Assembly: GCF_001984055.1 (NCBI RefSeq) | Contig: NZ_LYVO01000078.1 | Span: 1-34,260, forward strand | Reading direction: 5' to 3' | Source: Variovorax sp. KK3 | Lineage (GTDB): Bacteria > Pseudomonadota > Gammaproteobacteria > Burkholderiales > Burkholderiaceae_C | Length of the DNA stretch: 34,260 bases | In this document: piece after piece, positions 8,548 through 16,288 of the stretch | Numbering within the stretch: position 1 is the first letter of the stretch | Layout of the letters: each line of letters starts with the position of its first letter | Made by a program: the position numbers and the translations under genes | The notes under the pieces: generated by a model | What the model saw: only the letters and a program-made list of their open reading frames with translations | What the model was told of the DNA's origin: nothing | The model's database searches: none

Positions 8548-9681
8548 ATGCGCATCTTCGAGGTCAGCGGCAGCCGCGTCGTCGAGCATCCCGAACTGGC
8601 GCCGCTGACGGTGCCGGGCAGTTGTGCCGGTTATCTGTGGCTGTCGCTCACGCGCGACGAGCTGCGCGCGTCCCTGGCCGCGGTGCAAGGCACCCTGCAG
8701 TCGCTCTGCGGAACCCACCTGGTCGACCTGCATGTGGCCGACCTGCTCAACGACCAGTTGCCCTCGCGCTACGACTACACGTCGAAATACGACGTCCTGG
8801 TGTTCCGTCGGCTCGCCGCCGCCAACGGCCCCGCACCGGCCGCCACCGAAACGCCATCGCCACGTAGCGGACCGCCGGCGCTGCGTCGCGTGGACACACG
8901 GCCCGTGGGCTTCGCGGTGTTCGACCGCGTGCTCGTGTCGGTGCACCCCGAAGACGGTTCGGTGCGTGACGCCTTCGCCACCCGCTTGCTGAATGCGGTG
9001 GTGCCCGAAGCCCGCGGCACCGCGACGCCGCCCACGCTCGATGTGCGCGCCGTCTCGGCACGCGTGCCGACCAGTCCTGCCGACCTGATGCTGCGGGTGA
9101 TCAACCTGATCGTCGATGCCTACCTCGACCTGCGTCGCGACCTGACCCGCCAGCTCGACCACTGGCAGGCCGAGCTGGTCGACCCGCGCAGCCGCTTCAC
9201 GAACTGGAGCGCGCTGATGGAAGCGCGCCAGTCGCTGCATCACCTGGACGAGATCTGCGAGGACCAGCGCGCCGCCATCCAGGACTGGATCGACGCCTTC
9301 GAAACGCTGCCCTCGCCCGCAGGCCCCGCCGAGTCACGCGAGCGCGAGCTGATCCTCGTGCGCAGCCGCGACGTGCTCGAGCACATCCAGCGCGTAGTGC
9401 ACCACGTGCGGCGGCTCGAGCAGAACGCAGAGACCGCGGTGCAGCTGCACTTCAGCGTGCAAAGCCATCGGGCCAACGACATCATGCGGGTGCTCACGGT
9501 GCTGACCGCGGTGTTCCTGCCGCTCAACCTCATCGCCGGCATCTTCGGCATGAACTTCGAATTCATCCCGCTCGTGCATGCGGCCGACGGCTTCTGGATC
9601 GCGATGGCGTCCATGGCCGGCATCGCGCTGCTGCTGGTGCTCGTCTTCTGGCGCAAGCGCTACCTGGCCAGGAACAAATAA
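8548..9681 (+). CDS. corA: CorA-family magnesium/divalent cation transporter
   Basis: Inner-membrane cation channel of the CorA/ZntB superfamily, 377 aa. A long cytoplasmic N-terminal domain ends in a charged helix. Two C-terminal transmembrane helices follow: TM1 (VLTAVFLPLNLIAGIFGMNF) ending in the diagnostic GMN filter motif, and TM2 (IAMASMAGIALLLVLVFW), then a basic tail WRKRYLARNK. The sequence cannot decide between Mg2+ import and a ZntB-like role. It starts 12 bp after hemB and probably shares its transcript. HemB here is the Mg-type enzyme, so co-expression with a Mg2+ transporter is plausible but speculative. Confidence 0.9.
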   Translation: MRIFEVSGSRVVEHPELAPLTVPGSCAGYLWLSLTRDELRASLAAVQGTLQSLCGTHLVDLHVADLLNDQLPSRYDYTSKYDVLVFRRLAAANGPAPAATETPSPRSGPPALRRVDTRPVGFAVFDRVLVSVHPEDGSVRDAFATRLLNAVVPEARGTATPPTLDVRAVSARVPTSPADLMLRVINLIVDAYLDLRRDLTRQLDHWQAELVDPRSRFTNWSALMEARQSLHHLDEICEDQRAAIQDWIDAFETLPSPAGPAESRERELILVRSRDVLEHIQRVVHHVRRLEQNAETAVQLHFSVQSHRANDIMRVLTVLTAVFLPLNLIAGIFGMNFEFIPLVHAADGFWIAMASMAGIALLLVLVFWRKRYLARNK

Positions 9682-9715
9682 AAAGCCGGGCGGCGCTTTC
9701 GCACTGCCCGGCTTT
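9682..9715. terminator. bidirectional terminator between corA and the 122-aa secreted protein
   Basis: Perfect 10-bp inverted repeat AAAGCCGGGC (9682-9691) and GCCCGGCTTT (9706-9715) starting right at the corA stop. The plus strand ends in a short T-run. The minus strand reads through to TTTTTATTT, which makes a good terminator for the leftward gene as well. Confidence 0.85.
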
Positions 9716-9759
9716 CCATCCGCATTTATCGATGCTTGCGGGCCTCTGCGGCCTGCCGA

Positions 9760-10128
9760 TTACTTGGCCGTCGAAGCGCCTTGCTTTTGCGCTTGCTGCT
9801 GAGCGTCGGCGCGGTTGTTCATGGTCGAGATCACGCGGCTGTTGACGCGCGAGCCGCCGGTCACGTTCTGGTCGGGCGCGTTCGCAGTGGCGATGGCCTG
9901 GGCGCGTACGGCTTCCGGGTCGGCCACCGACTTGAAGGCCTCTGCGCCGCGCGAGCCGCGCACCACGTTCTGGTTCGGCGCGGCGGCAGTACGGACCGCC
10001 TCGGCTTCGACGTCGGCGCGGCTCATTCCGGAGACCGGTGCCTGCACGCCTTCGTAGATTTCAGCTTGGGCGCCAGCAGCACCGAGCAGCGACAGCGCTG
10101 CGATGGCGAGGAAACGGGTGGTGTTCAT
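9760..10128 (-). CDS. small secreted protein with two internal repeats, function unknown
   Basis: 122 aa with a clear signal peptide (MNTTRFLAIAALSLLGAAGA, cleavage likely after AQA, residue 22). The mature part contains two similar blocks of about 33 residues: residues 36-68 with the core APNQNVVRGSRG, and residues 70-102 with APDQNVTGGSRV. Both are preceded by an AEAVR/AQAIA helix-like stretch. The C-terminus is Gln/Ala-rich. It resembles small secreted proteins common in Comamonadaceae that automatic pipelines often misname. The ribosome site AAGGA lies 6 bases before the ATG, and the bidirectional terminator ends the gene. It appears monocistronic and I cannot propose a function. Confidence 0.75.
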   Translation of the reverse strand: MNTTRFLAIAALSLLGAAGAQAEIYEGVQAPVSGMSRADVEAEAVRTAAAPNQNVVRGSRGAEAFKSVADPEAVRAQAIATANAPDQNVTGGSRVNSRVISTMNNRADAQQQAQKQGASTAK

Positions 10129-10226
10129 GTCAGGTCCTTGGGTTCGATGGAGTTGTTCCGGATCAGGCCTGCACGGGGCTGGCCTGTGCGAGCAAGTTTC
10201 CGATCAAACGACATCGAGAAAAGGCA

Positions 10227-10260
10227 CCGAAACGAGACGCGGCGTTTCTCGAACCGAAAC
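10227..10260. repeat. inverted and direct repeats upstream of the secreted-protein gene
   Basis: GAAACG (10229-10234) and CGTTTC (10243-10248) form an inverted repeat, and CCGAAAC occurs twice (10227-10233 and 10254-10260). The cluster lies about 100-130 bases before the start at 10128, a plausible operator position. No matching -35/-10 pair was found. Confidence 0.3.
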
Positions 10261-10264
10261 AATT

Positions 10265-10293
10265 GCAATCGCGTGACTGCCCCATGCGATTGC
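10265..10293 (-). terminator. hairpin terminator after the amidohydrolase gene
   Basis: Perfect 8-bp arms GCAATCGC (10265-10272) and GCGATTGC (10286-10293) with a 13-base loop, 18 bp past the amidohydrolase stop. On the minus strand AATTGTTT follows, so the U-tract is imperfect. It probably terminates the leftward hydrolase unit. Confidence 0.55.
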
Positions 10294-10311
10294 GCGTTGC
10301 CGACGAAGCCC

Positions 10312-11214
10312 TCAGCGCAACCCGAAGAGCGCCGCCGCGTTGCCCCACGCAATGCGCTGCGCCACCTCCGCCGGCAGGTCGGCCAGCCATCGGCGATAGC
10401 CGCCCATGATCTCGTCGTAGGCGCTCCAGCGCTGGTTGACCCAGGTGTCGGAGCCAACCATGAAGCGCCCGGGATACTGCAGGATCAACGCCCGCCACTC
10501 GGGGCAGAGCCCGCCGCCTTCGCAGGTGAGGCCCGGCCGGTACGAGAGCTCGCCCATCAGCAGCGGATATCGCTCGAGCAGCGCCCGCACGCGCGCGACC
10601 GGCGGACCGCCGATGCCCGTATGCGCCCAGATGATGCGCAGGCCCTGGCCCTTCGATGGCGAATGCGCCATCAACAGGTCGATCGCCACATCGTCCACGT
10701 GCGCGAGAACGGCCAGCTTCTTTTCTTCCGCCAACACCATCAGCTTGCGGGACACCGGGCCGTTGGCGTTCGCGCTGTCGTACAGGTGAAACTCGCCCAG
10801 ACCGCGATAAGGCCCGCTGGCGGTGCCGCGCGCCAGTTCGGTCTGCACCATCTCGTAGATGCTCTCGTCGCGAAACCAGTTGCCGTAATCGTCGCGGTTG
10901 CGATAGAGCCGCACGAAGGGCACCACCGTCACGCCGGCCGCGCGCGTCTCGCGCGCCGCAGCGAGCGCGTGGGTGCCCGCGTTGGGGCGCGAGTTGGCGA
11001 TGATGGCCTTCACGCCATTGCGCTGCATGCGCGCGAGCGCTTCGGCCGGCGGGTAGGGCCCGGTGTCCCTGTCCCACGCCTCGACGTTGTAGTGCAGGTG
11101 CGTATCGAAGAGCGGCCCGCCGTAATCCGCAGCCTTCACTGCGACGGAGGCCGCCAGCGCCAGCAGGGCCGCGGTAACGCGCATCGAATGCCGCCGGCCC
11201 ACGCCGAGCACCAT
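10312..11214 (-). CDS. metal-dependent hydrolase, amidohydrolase-2 family, exported
   Basis: TIM-barrel hydrolase of the amidohydrolase superfamily (COG2159-like), 300 aa. After an N-terminal hydrophobic stretch (TAALLALAASVAVKA, likely signal peptide) comes the metal-binding DTHLHYN (His39, His41). Later histidines are in LAHVDDVA and WAHTGIGG, and the terminal metal Asp is in GSDTW. I placed the start at 11214, where ATG overlaps the stop of the dienelactone hydrolase gene as TGATG. The alternative ATG at 11184 starts directly at the signal sequence. Coupling to the hydrolase suggests a shared pathway, possibly opening and hydrolysis of a lactone or ring-cleavage product. The substrate is unknown. 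Confidence 0.85.
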   Translation of the reverse strand: MVLGVGRRHSMRVTAALLALAASVAVKAADYGGPLFDTHLHYNVEAWDRDTGPYPPAEALARMQRNGVKAIIANSRPNAGTHALAAARETRAAGVTVVPFVRLYRNRDDYGNWFRDESIYEMVQTELARGTASGPYRGLGEFHLYDSANANGPVSRKLMVLAEEKKLAVLAHVDDVAIDLLMAHSPSKGQGLRIIWAHTGIGGPPVARVRALLERYPLLMGELSYRPGLTCEGGGLCPEWRALILQYPGRFMVGSDTWVNQRWSAYDEIMGGYRRWLADLPAEVAQRIAWGNAAALFGLR

Positions 11215-11897
11215 CAGCCCAGGTGCTTGGCGAAGAAGGCCAGCGTGCGCTCGCGCGCCAGCTTGGCCGCGCCGGCGTCGTAGGAGCCGCGCTGGTCGCA
11301 GTTGAAGCCGTGGCCGCATTCGTACACGTGCACCTCCACTTCAGGATGCGCCTTCTTGAAGGTCTCGATCGTGTCGAGCGGAATCCAATGGTCGTTGTTG
11401 CCGAAGTGCGCGAGCACCGGCACCTTGGGCGTGATCGCGCTTTCCTCCGGCGTCGTCATGCCGCCGCCGTAGTAGGGCACGGCAGCCGACAAGCCGGACA
11501 CCTTGGCCGAGGCGCGCCAGGTCAGCAACCCGCCCCAGCAATAGCCGACGATGCCCACCTTGCCGCCGCGCGCGGCGTACTCCACTGCCGCCTGCAAGTC
11601 CTGCAGCACACCCGGTGCCGGCAAGGCCTCGACCGCGGTCTTGAGCGCGAAGCCGGCCTTCATGTCGTCTTCGCTGTAGCCCAGTTCGACACCGGGCTTG
11701 ACGCGATGGAAGGTTGCCGGCGCCACCGCAAGATAGCCGTCGGCCGCGTAGCCGTCGGCCACCGAGCGGATGTGCGAGTTGACGCCGAAGATCTCCTGGA
11801 CGACGACGACCGCGCCCTTGGGCTTGCCGGCGGGTTCCGCCACGTAAGCGGGAAAGCTGAATCCGTCTTTGGCGGTGAGGTCGATGAACTGGCCCAT
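11214..11897 (-). CDS. dienelactone hydrolase family protein
   Basis: Cytoplasmic alpha/beta hydrolase of 227 aa with the Cys-Asp-His triad typical of dienelactone hydrolases: Cys120 in GYCWGG, Asp169 in FGNNDHWIP and His196 in CGHGFNC. Glu35 in VQEIFGVN is the residue that activates the cysteine in the family. Family members open cyclic dienelactones made in chlorocatechol breakdown, but most paralogues act on unknown esters. AGGAG lies 7 bases before the ATG. The stop overlaps the amidohydrolase start (TGATG). No chlorocatechol genes are nearby, so the name is a family name only. Confidence 0.92.
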   Translation of the reverse strand: MGQFIDLTAKDGFSFPAYVAEPAGKPKGAVVVVQEIFGVNSHIRSVADGYAADGYLAVAPATFHRVKPGVELGYSEDDMKAGFALKTAVEALPAPGVLQDLQAAVEYAARGGKVGIVGYCWGGLLTWRASAKVSGLSAAVPYYGGGMTTPEESAITPKVPVLAHFGNNDHWIPLDTIETFKKAHPEVEVHVYECGHGFNCDQRGSYDAGAAKLARERTLAFFAKHLG

Positions 11898-12013
11898 GGC
11901 AGTGCTCCTGTCTGTGTTGGTGAGGGGGATTGTTTCGATGAAGCCCCGGCGGAGCTTCGATGAATGGTCAACGTGCGTTCGGTGTGTGTGGGGGGTCGAC
12001 GTTCAAGGCGCAT

Positions 12014-12616
12014 TCAGCGCGCGTTCAATGCACGGGCGACGAAGTCCAGCCGGTCCTGGCCCCAGAAGATCTCGCCACCGACCACGTAGCTCGGCGCACC
12101 GAAGATCCTGGCATCGATGGCCTGTTGGGTGTATTCCTCGTAGCGCTCCTGCACGGCCTGGCTGAAGGATTGCTCGGCGCGCTTGGCCGGCAATTCGCAT
12201 TCGGCGGCAAGTGCATCCAGCACCTTGGGGTCTGCGATGTTGCGCTCCTGCGTCCACACTGCGGCGAATATCGCGCCGCAAAGCTTCATGGCGGCGTCCG
12301 TGCCGTCGTGCAAGTCGACCGCGATGATCAGCTTGGCTGCATCGTCGCCGGCCACCGGAAAGAACTTCGGCGTCGGGTTCAGCGGCAGATCGAGATGGTG
12401 TGAAAAGCGCGCCAGTTCCACCAGCCGGTAGGCCTGCCGCTGCGGCGCGCGCTTGCCCAGCGGCAACCCGCCAGACACCGGAAAGATGGCGCCGAAATCC
12501 ACCGGCCGAATGCGCACCGAGGCCCCGGTCGCCTTGGCGAGCGCTGCGAAGCGCTGGTGCCCGAGGTAGGTCCAGGGGCTCTGGGGAGTGAAGTAGTAGT
12601 CGACGCTGCGAGTCAC
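12014..12616 (-). CDS. 2-hydroxychromene-2-carboxylate isomerase-like (DsbA/kappa-GST fold)
   Basis: 200-aa protein of the thioredoxin-fold NahD family. In naphthalene breakdown this family interconverts 2-hydroxychromene-2-carboxylate and the open benzalpyruvate form, using glutathione. The N-terminus VDYYFTPQSPWTYLG holds the catalytic serine position (Ser13) in place of the CxxC of DsbA. The C-terminal part has FGAPSYVVGGEIFWGQDRL, the cis-Pro block typical of the family. The start is GTG at 12616 with GGAG six bases upstream. It lies 116 bp upstream of the dienelactone hydrolase gene on the same strand and may be cotranscribed. No ring-hydroxylating dioxygenase is nearby, so the true substrate is unknown. 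Confidence 0.88.
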   Translation of the reverse strand: MTRSVDYYFTPQSPWTYLGHQRFAALAKATGASVRIRPVDFGAIFPVSGGLPLGKRAPQRQAYRLVELARFSHHLDLPLNPTPKFFPVAGDDAAKLIIAVDLHDGTDAAMKLCGAIFAAVWTQERNIADPKVLDALAAECELPAKRAEQSFSQAVQERYEEYTQQAIDARIFGAPSYVVGGEIFWGQDRLDFVARALNAR

Positions 12617-12677
12617 AAGCCTCTCCTCGGTGATGTAATCGACGCGAACGGTTTTAACTGAGGCACGGCTTTCGTGC

Positions 12678-12692
12678 AGGAGGCGGGATTTG
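12678..12692 (+). promoter_or_regulatory. strong ribosome site that fixes a TTG start for the SDR gene
   Basis: A perfect AGGAGG at 12678-12683 lies six bases before TTG at 12690. This codon gives the normal SDR N-terminus, with the Rossmann motif beginning at residue 8. No ATG or GTG in the frame lies between. Confidence 0.8.
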
Positions 12693-13436
12693 AATCAGGT
12701 GCTTTTGATTACTGGCGCAAGCCGCGGCATCGGTGCCGCCGCCGCGCTGATCGCCGCCAAGCGCGGCTTCGCGGTGGCCGTCAACTATGCCAGCAATTCG
12801 CTGGCCGCCGACGAGGTGGTGCGAACCATCCGCGACGGCGGCGGCCGCGCCATGAGCGTGCAGGCCGACGTGGGCGACGAGGCCCAGGTGAAGGCAATGT
12901 TCGAGAAGGTCGACGCCAAGTTCGGCCCGCTCGGCGCGCTGGTCAACAACGCCGGCGTGGTCGACATGCAGGCGCGCGTGGACGACATGAGCGTCGAGCG
13001 GCTCGACCGCATGTTCCGCATCAACGTGATCGGCAGCTTCGTCTGCGCGCGCGAGGCGGTGCGGCGCATGAGCACCCGGCACGGCGGCAGCGGCGGTGCC
13101 ATCGTCAATGTGTCGAGCGCCGCGTCCCGGCTCGGCTCGCCGGGCCAGTACGTCGACTACGCGGCCAGCAAGGGCGCCATCGACAGCTTCACCATCGGCC
13201 TGGCCAAGGAAGTGGCCGACGAGGGCATCCGCGTCAACGCGGTACGCCCCGGCCTCATCGACACCGAAATCCACGCCTCGGGCGGCATGCCCGACCGCGC
13301 CTTCCAGCTGGCCGGCCAAGTGCCCATGAAGCGCGTCGGCAGCGCGCAGGAAGTGGCCAACGGCATCGTCTGGCTGCTGTCGGACGAAGCGAGCTACGTC
13401 ACCGGCACCTTCCTGGACGTTTCCGGAGGCCGCTGA
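12690..13436 (+). CDS. short-chain dehydrogenase/reductase
   Basis: Classical SDR, 248 aa, NAD(P)H-dependent oxidoreductase with Rossmann fold. Motifs: TGASRGIG (8-15) for the cofactor, NNAG (86-89), the catalytic Ser in VSSAAS (about 142-143), Tyr157 and Lys161 in the YAASK motif, and the PGLIDTE block. The ending TGTFLDVSGGR is typical. Positions after the second strand (NYAS) suggest NADPH preference, as in FabG-like and glucose-dehydrogenase-like members. The start codon is TTG with a strong AGGAGG. The stop overlaps the next start (TGATG), coupling it to the MarC-family gene. Substrate unknown. It is divergent from the isomerase gene across a 73-bp gap. Confidence 0.92.
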   Translation: MNQVLLITGASRGIGAAAALIAAKRGFAVAVNYASNSLAADEVVRTIRDGGGRAMSVQADVGDEAQVKAMFEKVDAKFGPLGALVNNAGVVDMQARVDDMSVERLDRMFRINVIGSFVCAREAVRRMSTRHGGSGGAIVNVSSAASRLGSPGQYVDYAASKGAIDSFTIGLAKEVADEGIRVNAVRPGLIDTEIHASGGMPDRAFQLAGQVPMKRVGSAQEVANGIVWLLSDEASYVTGTFLDVSGGR

Positions 13437-14092
13437 TGGCATCTCCGACGATGGACCTCGTCAAGCCGCTGATCACGCTCCTGGCGATCGTGAACCCGCT
13501 GGCCATCGTGCCCTTCTTCATCCACTACACGCAGGGCTACACCGAGGCCCAGCGCAGCCGCACGGCATGGACGTCGGCCTTCAGCGCCTTCATGGTGATC
13601 GCGATCAGCGCGCTACTCGGGCTCCAGCTGCTGGCCTTCTTCGGCATCTCGATCGCCAGCTTCCAGGTCGGCGGCGGCATGCTGCTCCTGATCAGCTCGC
13701 TCAACATGCTCAACGCGCAGCCGGCGGAGTCCAAGAGCAACCAGGAGGAGATCCGCGCCGCGGAAGTGAAGGCCTCGCTGGGCGCCTCGATCGCGGTAGT
13801 GCCGCTGACCATCCCGCTGCTGACCGGGCCGGCCACCATGTCGACGATGGTGATCTATGCCGAGAAGACGCAGCACTATTGGGAACTCGCGGTGCTGGTG
13901 GGCTACGGCGTCGTGGTCGGGCTGGCGACGGGCGTCATCTTTTCGCTGGCCGACCCGATCGCGCGGGTGCTGGGCAAGACCGGCATCAACGTCATGACGC
14001 GGCTGATGGGCCTGATCCTCGCGGCGCTGGCGGTAGAGGTAATGGCGGACGGCTTGTCCACGCTCTTTCCGGCACTGTCACGCGGTCATTGA
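13436..14092 (+). CDS. MarC family (UPF0056) integral membrane protein
   Basis: Six-helix inner-membrane protein, 218 aa. Signatures are LLAIVNPLAIVPFF near the N-terminus, the central VVPLTIPLLTGPATMSTMV (the conserved PL..GPG-like block) and the C-terminal GINVMTRLMGLILAALAVE. E. coli MarC was once linked to antibiotic resistance, but this was later withdrawn and the family has no settled function. The start ATG overlaps the SDR stop as TGATG, so translation is coupled. The gene runs towards the YfcE-like gene on the other strand, with 42 bp between stops and no clear terminator. Confidence 0.92.
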   Translation: MASPTMDLVKPLITLLAIVNPLAIVPFFIHYTQGYTEAQRSRTAWTSAFSAFMVIAISALLGLQLLAFFGISIASFQVGGGMLLLISSLNMLNAQPAESKSNQEEIRAAEVKASLGASIAVVPLTIPLLTGPATMSTMVIYAEKTQHYWELAVLVGYGVVVGLATGVIFSLADPIARVLGKTGINVMTRLMGLILAALAVEVMADGLSTLFPALSRGH

Positions 14093-14134
14093 CGCTCGCA
14101 CTGAAGCTTGAACTGCGGCTTGCACTGCACCTAG

Positions 14135-14599
14135 CTAGCGCTTCACGAGCTCGACGATGCGAGGCGTGACGCCGCCGCCCTCGACCACCAGTTCGGCCGC
14201 CGAAATCGGCAGTCGAAAGCGCGGCGGCCCGGCACTGCCCGGGTTGACGTACCAGACGCCGTCGCGCGCTTCGGCTTTGGGCCGGTGCGAATGCCCGCAA
14301 ACGACGACCTGCACGCCCTGGGCGGCCGGGTCGATGTCGAGGTCGGCAATGTCGTGCACGACGTAAAGCCGCAGGCCCTCGAGCGTCACCAGCGCGGTCT
14401 CGGGCACGGCCCGCGCCCAGGCGCCGACGTCATTGTTGCCGCGCACCGCGCTCACCGGCGCGATCGCTGCGAGTTCATCGAGGATGCGCGGATCGCAGAT
14501 GTCGCCGGCGTGCACGATGTGTTCGCACCCCTGCAGAAAAGCGATGGCCTCGGGCCGCAGCAGCCCGTGCGTGTCCGAGATGAGGCCGATGCGGCGCAT
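14135..14599 (-). CDS. YfcE/MJ0936-like metallophosphoesterase
   Basis: Small (154 aa) calcineurin-fold phosphoesterase with two divalent metal ions. Metal ligands are visible in order: SDTHG (Asp9, His11), HAGDI (Asp33), VRGNND (Asn55 or Asn56), VVHDI (His82) and GHSH (His103, His105). Family members hydrolyse phosphodiesters in vitro; the natural substrate is usually unknown. It starts 14 bp after the lipoprotein gene and is probably the last gene of the lipid-transporter operon. Whether it works with the transporter or only shares its transcript cannot be told. Confidence 0.9.
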   Translation of the reverse strand: MRRIGLISDTHGLLRPEAIAFLQGCEHIVHAGDICDPRILDELAAIAPVSAVRGNNDVGAWARAVPETALVTLEGLRLYVVHDIADLDIDPAAQGVQVVVCGHSHRPKAEARDGVWYVNPGSAGPPRFRLPISAAELVVEGGGVTPRIVELVKR

Positions 14600-14613
14600 G
14601 GCCAGTTGCCGAA

Positions 14614-15291
14614 TCAGCGTACCTGGTCGACCCAGGCGACGAGTTCGGCCACGGCCGCATCGCTGGCTGCCGCCAGCCCCTTCACGCCGCCGGCTGCGTC
14701 GCCGCTGGGCGCCGGCCGCTGGACGACCAGGCTGCGCTGCGCCATCACGCGGTCGCCACCGGCGCCGCTGCGGATCAGCGTCGCACGCAAGCGCACCAGG
14801 CCCACGCTGCCCGTGGGCGACTCGAAGTAGTGGCTGAATTCATCGAGCGCCACGCGCAGGGTGTCTGGCACCCGGCCCTCGGTGCGCGCGAGCGTGGCGG
14901 CCTCTTCCGATCCGACCACCATGCGTCGCTGGGCCAGCGCGTCGCGCAGGCGCTGGTGCAGCAGTTGCCCAGGCGCCAGGCTCCAGCGCGATTGGCCATA
15001 GGGGCGCAGTTCGTTGCTGTCGGCATAGCCCAGCCGATACAGCAGCTGCGTGCCCTCCAATCGCGTGCTGGCGTCGATCTCGGCAAGGACGATGGGCGGC
15101 AAGGGCGCCGCATTGGCAGGCGCAGGCGCCGCGGCAGCGAGATTGGGGCCGAAGTCGTAGAGCGTCGTGCGGCTCGGCTTGTCGGGCAGCGCGCCACAGC
15201 CCGCGGCAAGGAGCGCCGCGGCAGCCGGCACGGCCAGCAGCATGCGGCGGCGGGCCACCGGTCGCGAAAGCACTTGTGCGTTGTCGTTCAT
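14614..15291 (-). CDS. PqiC-like ABC-transport auxiliary lipoprotein
   Basis: Outer-membrane-type lipoprotein of 225 aa. The N-terminus has Arg residues, a hydrophobic stretch and the lipobox LLAAGC with Cys32 as the lipidated residue. The mature part begins with the DUF330/PqiC-style TTLYDFGP and continues with a LAEIDAS...RLEGTQLLYRLGYADSNELRPYGQSRW pattern. PqiC forms the outer-membrane partner of MCE tunnels in E. coli. The ATG at 15291 is preferred; TTG at 15306 overlaps the MCE gene stop and GTG at 15300 is also possible. Fourth gene of the lipid-transport operon. Confidence 0.85.
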   Translation of the reverse strand: MNDNAQVLSRPVARRRMLLAVPAAAALLAAGCGALPDKPSRTTLYDFGPNLAAAAPAPANAAPLPPIVLAEIDASTRLEGTQLLYRLGYADSNELRPYGQSRWSLAPGQLLHQRLRDALAQRRMVVGSEEAATLARTEGRVPDTLRVALDEFSHYFESPTGSVGLVRLRATLIRSGAGGDRVMAQRSLVVQRPAPSGDAAGGVKGLAAASDAAVAELVAWVDQVR

Positions 15292-15302
15292 GGTGTTCAC
15301 GT

Positions 15303-16283
15303 TCAAGGACGCGTGGAAGCAGGCGCGGAGAAGCCGGGCTCGCCGGGCCCGGCCACGACACCGCCGTTGCCGAACAACAGCGACTGCGGGTTGTCGTTGA
15401 TGCCGTCGGCCGCGCGGCCCAGGCGGCGCACCGCGCGCGAGGTGTCGTCGGCCACCCGGTTCACGCGCGGCAGCGTGGCGGCGTTGAAGGAGTCCACCGC
15501 CTGCGCCAGCGACTTGGTGCCGTCGCTCAGGCGGTCCATCGGGCCGTCTTTGGCATTGAGCCGGCCGACCGTGGCGTTCAGGTTGTTGGAGACGCGAGAC
15601 ACATCGCTGGCCGCCGTCTTCACCGTGCCCATGGTGTCCTTGGTGCGGTCGATCAGCGGCGGCAGCGCGGCCAGCGCCGGGTTGAGACCGGTCTTCACCG
15701 TGTTGTCGAGCGAGCGGGTGAGCTGGTTGGCGCTGTTGGTCGCCTGCGCGATGCTCTCCAGCGCATCGGCGATGCGCTTCTGGTTGGCGTCGCCCAGCAG
15801 CACGTTGGCCCGCTTCGTCACCTCTTCGACCTGGTTGATGATGGCCTCGCCGCGGTCCTGCAGTTGCGCCAGCACCGACGGCTTGAGCGGGATGCGCGGC
15901 GGATCGTCGTTGTTGGGCGACAGCGGCGACTGCGACTCGCCCTTGTCGTCGAGCGCGATGAAGGCCAGGCCCGTCACGCCCTGGTAGGACAGCGTGGCGA
16001 AGCTCGAGGTGGTGAGCGGCACCCGCTCGTCGACCGTGATGCGCACGCGCACGTTGCCCTTGACCTTGGGGTCGAAGTCGATCAGCGCCACCTTGCCCAC
16101 CGCGATGCCGCGGTAGCGCACCATCGCCTGCGGCTGCAGGCCGCTGACCGCATCGCGCGTGGAGAGTTCGTAGACGTTGCGCACCGTGTTGTCGCGCGTG
16201 AGCCAGACCACCAGCGCGACCAGCGCGGCGATGAGGCCGAGCACGAAGGCACCGGCGGCGATGGCGTGGGCCTTGTTTTCCAT
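15303..16283 (-). CDS. MCE-domain (MlaD-like) lipid-transport protein
   Basis: 326-aa inner-membrane-anchored periplasmic protein that binds and passes lipids for an ABC transporter. One transmembrane helix (AIAAGAFVLGLIAALVALVVWL) is followed by a single MCE domain at about residues 38-115, including VSGLQPQAMVRYRGIAVGKV and SYQGVTGLAFIAL. The long C-terminal region (about 140-326) is rich in Ala, Asn and Val with helical spacing, as expected for the hydrophobic helix bundle or tunnel of such proteins. It is longer than E. coli MlaD. The start at 16283 has GAAAGG upstream and lies 5 bp past the ATPase stop. Confidence 0.9.
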   Translation of the reverse strand: MENKAHAIAAGAFVLGLIAALVALVVWLTRDNTVRNVYELSTRDAVSGLQPQAMVRYRGIAVGKVALIDFDPKVKGNVRVRITVDERVPLTTSSFATLSYQGVTGLAFIALDDKGESQSPLSPNNDDPPRIPLKPSVLAQLQDRGEAIINQVEEVTKRANVLLGDANQKRIADALESIAQATNSANQLTRSLDNTVKTGLNPALAALPPLIDRTKDTMGTVKTAASDVSRVSNNLNATVGRLNAKDGPMDRLSDGTKSLAQAVDSFNAATLPRVNRVADDTSRAVRRLGRAADGINDNPQSLLFGNGGVVAGPGEPGFSAPASTRP

Positions 16284-16288
16284 GGCAG

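Noticed and set aside
7465..9243. 592-codon minus-strand frame opposite hemB and corA
   Set aside because: Antisense to two well-identified genes, low-complexity composition, no recognisable domain.
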